The position numbers and the translations under genes were made by a program. Of a DNA stretch of 64,000 bases, positions 60,839 through 64,000 are shown in pieces. The stretch is from assembly GCA_018712955.1 (NCBI GenBank), contig DVGB01000089.1, forward strand, positions 47,640-111,639, read 5' to 3'. The stretch comes from Candidatus Aveggerthella stercoripullorum. GTDB taxonomy: Bacteria > Actinomycetota > Coriobacteriia > Coriobacteriales > Eggerthellaceae. The notes under the pieces are model-generated. The model saw nothing but the letters and a program-made list of their open reading frames with translations, was not told the origin of the DNA and did no database searches. Positions within the stretch are counted from its first letter, which is position 1. Every line of letters starts with the position of its first letter.

Positions 60839-60866
60839 GCGAAAACCCCGTGGTGGGGGTTTTCGC
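60839..60866. terminator. Bidirectional intrinsic terminator
   Basis: GCGAAAACCCC-GTGGTG-GGGGTTTTCGC. The A- and T-rich ends allow termination on either strand, between the plus-strand transporter pseudogene and the minus-strand lipoprotein gene. Confidence 0.8.
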
Positions 60867-60975
60867 TGGAGGTCTTGATGTCAGATCTGGCGTCACCATG
60901 GAACAGCCTGGAAGGTTGGCGAGGCCGCATGGGGGAGCGGAATCCGCTTTGGCTTCCGGCGTTTCCCGTTTTCTT

Positions 60976-61413
60976 CTAGAACCCTGTGATGTCCGCCCGT
61001 TCGTAGGACGCGACGTTCGCCGGTTCCACCATGGCGACCGCTTCGAATTTCCACACGCCGCCCGCTTTCAGGTTGCTCGTGTTCGCGAGCGCGGTGCCGA
61101 TTTGCGCGCCGTCGGCGTCGTAGAGCACGTACTCGATCTGCACGTAGCTGACGTCCGTGTCCTTGTTGTTGGTGAGCGTGCCGGTGATGTAGGTCGCGTA
61201 AGGGTTCGACGTGTCGAGTGCCTCCTCGGCGACGGTGTAGTCTTCGGCGGGCGCGGCTTCCTCTGCGGCCTGCTCGGCCGGAGCTTCCGTCGACGCGCCT
61301 GCCGTGCCGGTGCTCGCTGCCGGGTCCTCGGTTTCCGAAGAGCTGCATCCGAACAACATGCTGGCGAGTACGCCTGTAGCCGCGATTGCGCCCATCTTCC
61401 TTGCAATGCCCAT
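60976..61413 (-). CDS. FxLYD-domain lipoprotein
   Basis: A 145-aa exported lipoprotein. The signal peptide ends in the lipobox LFGC (about residues 20-23), with the Cys as lipidation site. An Ala/Glu/Thr-rich linker follows. The domain TGTLTNNKDTDVSYVQIEYV, then LYDADGAQIGTALANTSNLK and WKFEAVAMVEP, matches the FxLYD (DUF3426-like) beta-sandwich. Substrate or partner unknown. ATG 61413 is preceded by AGGAGATGAC. Codons upstream in the same frame run into the hairpin repeat and are not credible. Confidence 0.8.
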   Translation of the reverse strand: MGIARKMGAIAATGVLASMLFGCSSSETEDPAASTGTAGASTEAPAEQAAEEAAPAEDYTVAEEALDTSNPYATYITGTLTNNKDTDVSYVQIEYVLYDADGAQIGTALANTSNLKAGGVWKFEAVAMVEPANVASYERADITGF

Positions 61414-61551
61414 GTCATCTCCTATCCTTGCGATGGCGGGCGAACACGCCCTCTTGCCTGCGATGATAGAAGTTCGCACGGGCGGTTTCATTAGCGGAGC
61501 GCTAAGCAATACGGGGTGGATACAGAGGCTTTTGCTGCAAGGACCAAAGGA

Positions 61552-61655
61552 CTGACCCAAAGGGACGGAAGGACCCAAAGGGACGGGGTAAATGGGTCGT
61601 ATAGCGACCCATTTACCCCGTCCCTTTGGGTCCCCTTTGGGTCCCTTTGGGTCAG
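61552..61655. repeat. Hairpin repeat built from GACCCAAAGGGAC units
   Basis: Perfect 29-bp arms 61571-61599 and 61605-61633 around a TATAG loop; left arm ...GACGGGGTAAATGGGTCG, right arm its complement. The outer part repeats GACCCAAAGGGAC/GTCCCTTTGGGTC several times on both sides. It lies in the 366-bp gap (61414-61779) between two minus-strand genes, next to the 3' end of the CoA-disulfide reductase gene, and shows no gene. It resembles a REP/BIME-type dispersed palindrome. Confidence 0.85.
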
Positions 61656-61779
61656 GACTGCGTGGGCAACGGCGCGAATTTGGGGCGAACGGTCCCGGGT
61701 ATGCGGTGCAAACGATGCGAACCGCTCCCGGGACCGTGGCATGAAGTGAGGCAGCTCCCTCGCCGAGAGGGCAAAGAGA

Positions 61780-63465
61780 CTACGCGGGCACGCCGCAGTC
61801 GCCGACTTCGCGGGTCTGGACGCGCCTGTCAAGCATGGTCTGTTCGTAGAAGCCGTAACCCCCGTCGACGTTCGCCACGTCGAAGCCGTGTTGGGCGAGG
61901 ATTCGGCAAGCGATGTAGCTTCTGAGGCCGCTTTGGCAAAACACGTTGATTCGCCTGTCGCGCGGAATCTCGTCAAGGCGTTCGCGCAGCTCGTCCAAGG
62001 GGATGTGCGTGGATTCTTGGACGGTGCCTCGCTGGTATTCGCCTGTCGTTCGCGTGTCCAGGAGAAGCGATTCCGTGTCGGCCAGCGCGCGCTCCCAGTC
62101 CAGGTGGCGCACCCGCCCTTCGACGATGTTCTGGATTATGAAGCCTGCCATGTTAACCGGATCCTTGGCGGAAGAGTAGGGCGGCGCATAGGCGAGGTCG
62201 AGTTCGGCGAGGTCGTTGGCGTCCATGCCCGCGCGGATTGCCGTGGCCAGTACGTCGATGCGCTTGTCGACGCCCGCGCCGCCGATGGCCTGCGCGCCGA
62301 TAATCCGGGCGCCCGCGCGTTCGAACAGGACTTTCAGCACGAGCGACTCGGAGCCGGGGTAGTATGTCGCATGGTTCGCCGGCGAGAGTACCACGGAATC
62401 AGCGTCGATGCCTGCGGTCGCTGCAGCTTTCGCGGTGAGGCCCGTGGCGGCGATGGTGAGGTCGAACAGCTTCAGGACCGATGATCCTTGCGAGCCCGTG
62501 AACCGGCGGTCGATGCCACAGATGTTGTCGGCGGCGATGCGTCCCTGCTTGTTGGCAGGGCCGGCGAGAGCTATCAGCGCAGGCGCGCCGGTGACGGCGT
62601 GCGTGGATTCCACCGCGTCTCCGACTGCGTAGATGAACGGGTCGTTCGTGCGCATGTGGTCGTCAACGCGAATGGAGCCGCGTAGTCCCAGCTCAAGGCC
62701 TGCTGCGCGTGCCAGGCTAGAGTCGGGCGCCACGCCGACCGAAAGGACGACGAGCTCGGACTCGATGCTTGGCTGGCCTTCCAGGTGCGTGGAAATGCCC
62801 GCCTCCGTCTCTTCGAAACCAGTGACGTTCGTATTAAGGCGCAGGTCGATTCCGTGCTCGCGTAGCGTATTGTGCGCAAGGGCGGCCATGTCTTCGTCGA
62901 GAATGGGCAGCACGTGGCTATCGCGCTGTATGAGCACGACGTCCAGCCCGCGCTCGGCCAGGTTTTCGGCCATCTCAAGGCCGATAAAGCCGCCTCCCAC
63001 GACAGTGGCGCGTCGGGTGCCGATGCGTTCGACGGCGTCATGGACGGCAAAGGCGTCCTCCACGGTGCGCAGCGTGAACAGGCGGGAGGAATCGACGCCG
63101 GGCAGGTTTGGAACGATGGCGTGCGCGCCGGGCGAGAGGACCAGGCGGTCGTAGTGCTCGGCGTAGGTGCGCCCGTCGTCCAGCGCACGCACGGTCACGG
63201 TCTGTGCCGCCCGGTCGATGGCGATCGCTTCGTGGCGCACGCGAACGTCTATCGCGAAGCGCGCGCGGAAGCTTTCGGGCGTCTGCAGCGTGAGTTTGCC
63301 CTTATCGGCGATGACGCCGCCGACGTAGTAGGGCAGGCCGCAATTAGCGTAGCTTACGTATCCCGACCGTTCGAGGATGACGATCTCGGCGTTCTCGTCG
63401 AGGCGTCGCAGGCGCGCTGCCGCGCTCGCTCCGCCTGCGACGCCCCCGATGATGACGACCTTCAT
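61780..63465 (-). CDS. CoA-disulfide reductase-like flavoprotein with C-terminal rhodanese domain
   Basis: A 561-aa FAD enzyme of the NADH oxidase/CoA-disulfide reductase group fused to rhodanese. VIIGGVAGGASAAARLRRLD (4-23) binds FAD. The redox-active Cys42 is in SYANCGLPYY. VVGGGFIGLEMAENLAERGL is the NAD(P)H fold, and IYAVGDAVES the second FAD motif. The C-terminal rhodanese domain has LLLDTRTTGEY and active Cys510 in FCQSGLRS, so it can bind a persulfide. Such CoADR-Rhd proteins act in disulfide, polysulfide or persulfide reduction. A stand-alone rhodanese is encoded 2 bp upstream, so the two are co-transcribed. ATG 63465. Confidence 0.9.
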   Translation of the reverse strand: MKVVIIGGVAGGASAAARLRRLDENAEIVILERSGYVSYANCGLPYYVGGVIADKGKLTLQTPESFRARFAIDVRVRHEAIAIDRAAQTVTVRALDDGRTYAEHYDRLVLSPGAHAIVPNLPGVDSSRLFTLRTVEDAFAVHDAVERIGTRRATVVGGGFIGLEMAENLAERGLDVVLIQRDSHVLPILDEDMAALAHNTLREHGIDLRLNTNVTGFEETEAGISTHLEGQPSIESELVVLSVGVAPDSSLARAAGLELGLRGSIRVDDHMRTNDPFIYAVGDAVESTHAVTGAPALIALAGPANKQGRIAADNICGIDRRFTGSQGSSVLKLFDLTIAATGLTAKAAATAGIDADSVVLSPANHATYYPGSESLVLKVLFERAGARIIGAQAIGGAGVDKRIDVLATAIRAGMDANDLAELDLAYAPPYSSAKDPVNMAGFIIQNIVEGRVRHLDWERALADTESLLLDTRTTGEYQRGTVQESTHIPLDELRERLDEIPRDRRINVFCQSGLRSYIACRILAQHGFDVANVDGGYGFYEQTMLDRRVQTREVGDCGVPA

Positions 63466-63467
63466 GG

Positions 63468-63797
63468 TTATTTCCCTCCTTGGACGATTTCGCCGTTCCA
63501 GCGGCCGATGCCGCCGATGTTCTGGGCCGACGCGTATCCCATGCGCGCGAGCGCCTGGCAGGCGCTGCCGCTGCGCGCTCCCGATGCGCAGTAGACGAAC
63601 AGCGGGGTGGCCTTGTCTTCGACCGCGCGTGCCACCTGGTCTATCGCGCTGACAGGAATGTTCACCGCGCCTTCAATGTGCCCTGCAGCGAACTCCTGCG
63701 GCGTGCGCACGTCAATGAGCACGGCGCCCGCCGTGGCGTGCGCTTCGGCAACGCCTTCATTGATGTCGGGGCCGAACAGGGATTGAAAGAAGCTCAT
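63468..63797 (-). CDS. Single-domain rhodanese-like protein
   Basis: A 109-aa rhodanese domain. VLIDVRTPQEFAAGHIEGAV precedes the active-site loop VYCASGARSGSA with Cys70. No signal peptide, so cytosolic sulfur transfer is likely. It lies 2 bp upstream of the CoA-disulfide-reductase/rhodanese gene, and the two probably hand persulfide sulfur between them. ATG 63797 has AAGGAGAAACC. Confidence 0.9.
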   Translation of the reverse strand: MSFFQSLFGPDINEGVAEAHATAGAVLIDVRTPQEFAAGHIEGAVNIPVSAIDQVARAVEDKATPLFVYCASGARSGSACQALARMGYASAQNIGGIGRWNGEIVQGGK

Positions 63798-63890
63798 GGT
63801 TTCTCCTTGGGATGGTCGATAGGGTACGGGCCGTTTTTCGTTTACGAGCTTACCGGATGCGTGTCTTCGACGTATCGACTTGTCTGCGAA

Positions 63891-64000
63891 ATGAGGGAAA
63901 AACTAGGTTTGGAAAATGGACGCGGCTCGCCGGCACAGGTGGACGAGACGGGCGCGGCGACGACTCCCGGTCTATGGAGCTTCGTCGCGGCGTCGATGAT
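63891..64000 (+). CDS. Unrecognised gene start at the right edge (36 codons seen)
   Basis: An open frame from ATG 63891 runs off the window: a charged N-terminus (MREKLGLENGRGS), then ETGAATTPGLWSFVAASM, which begins to look like a membrane segment. Third-position GC is high as in local genes. It is divergent from the rhodanese operon. The SD is weak, and TTG 63909 with AGGGAAAAACTAGG upstream is an alternative start. Too short to assign a family. Confidence 0.4.
   Translation, partial: MREKLGLENGRGSPAQVDETGAATTPGLWSFVAASM

Noticed and set aside
61552..61655. Short CRISPR array based on repeated GACCCAAAGGGAC units
   Set aside because: The units are mirror-image arms of one hairpin with no spacers of constant length, and no cas genes are nearby.

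Overview
The window looks like a chromosomal segment of a GC-rich, anaerobic or microaerophilic actinobacterium, most likely class Coriobacteriia, family Eggerthellaceae (a Slackia/Eggerthella-type organism). This is inferred from a Tat-exported molybdopterin oxidoreductase with ferredoxin and NrfD partners, a giant BcrAD/BadFG activase-like protein, strong GC at third codon positions, frequent GTG/TTG starts and the non-mevalonate enzyme IspH. No phage, transposase or CRISPR array was seen; genus-level assignment is not possible from reading alone.

Layout. 1-619: start of ppc, running off the left edge. 729-1050: tRNA-Asn(GTT) with its promoter and two decayed downstream copies. 1115-8238: a secreted papain-like protease with SLH repeats, then a 1479-aa acyl-CoA dehydratase activase-like protein. 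8554-13153: CmpB-type membrane protein, an ABC-F ATPase behind an attenuator-like leader, trmL and an M50 protease. 13164-15798: scpA-scpB-rluB. 15839-26904: a long co-oriented run, tyrA-aroA-cmk-plsC-ispH, an M23 peptidase, a DUF512 radical SAM protein, der, plsY and gpsA, covering aromatic amino acid, isoprenoid, phospholipid, cell-wall and ribosome functions.

27231-30928 (minus): UbiB/ABC1 kinase, phasin-like protein, NAD(P)H-hydrate epimerase and O6-alkylguanine repair. 31032-38366 (plus): rpe, cysteine desulfurase, PHP phosphatase, Nif3, CdsZ-like zinc ribbon, dGTPase-like, azlCD and rplS. 38947-44235 (minus): M16 protease, murB and a second HD hydrolase. 44510-49726 (plus): dnaG, def, fmt and rsmB; def and fmt together handle initiator formylation and deformylation.

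49903-60764 is the accessory-looking part. It holds an AbrB-nucleotidyltransferase fusion, an orphan NrfD-like protein, a YtrA-type GntR regulator with a slipin, a molybdopterin oxidoreductase/FeS/NrfD operon, and a small protein with two CPxxxCxSxECH repeats beside a DUF4405 cytochrome-b-like protein, then a broken SLC1-type transporter. Matching operator-like sequences precede the orphan NrfD gene and the oxidoreductase operon, so the two may share a regulator. 60976-63797 (minus) has a FxLYD lipoprotein, a hairpin repeat, and a CoA-disulfide-reductase/rhodanese pair.

The most unusual non-coding features are two nested inverted-repeat elements (11703-11894 and 26914-27183), the four-half-site palindrome at 53787-53837, a GACCCAAAGGGAC hairpin repeat (61552-61655) and the decayed tRNA-Asn array.
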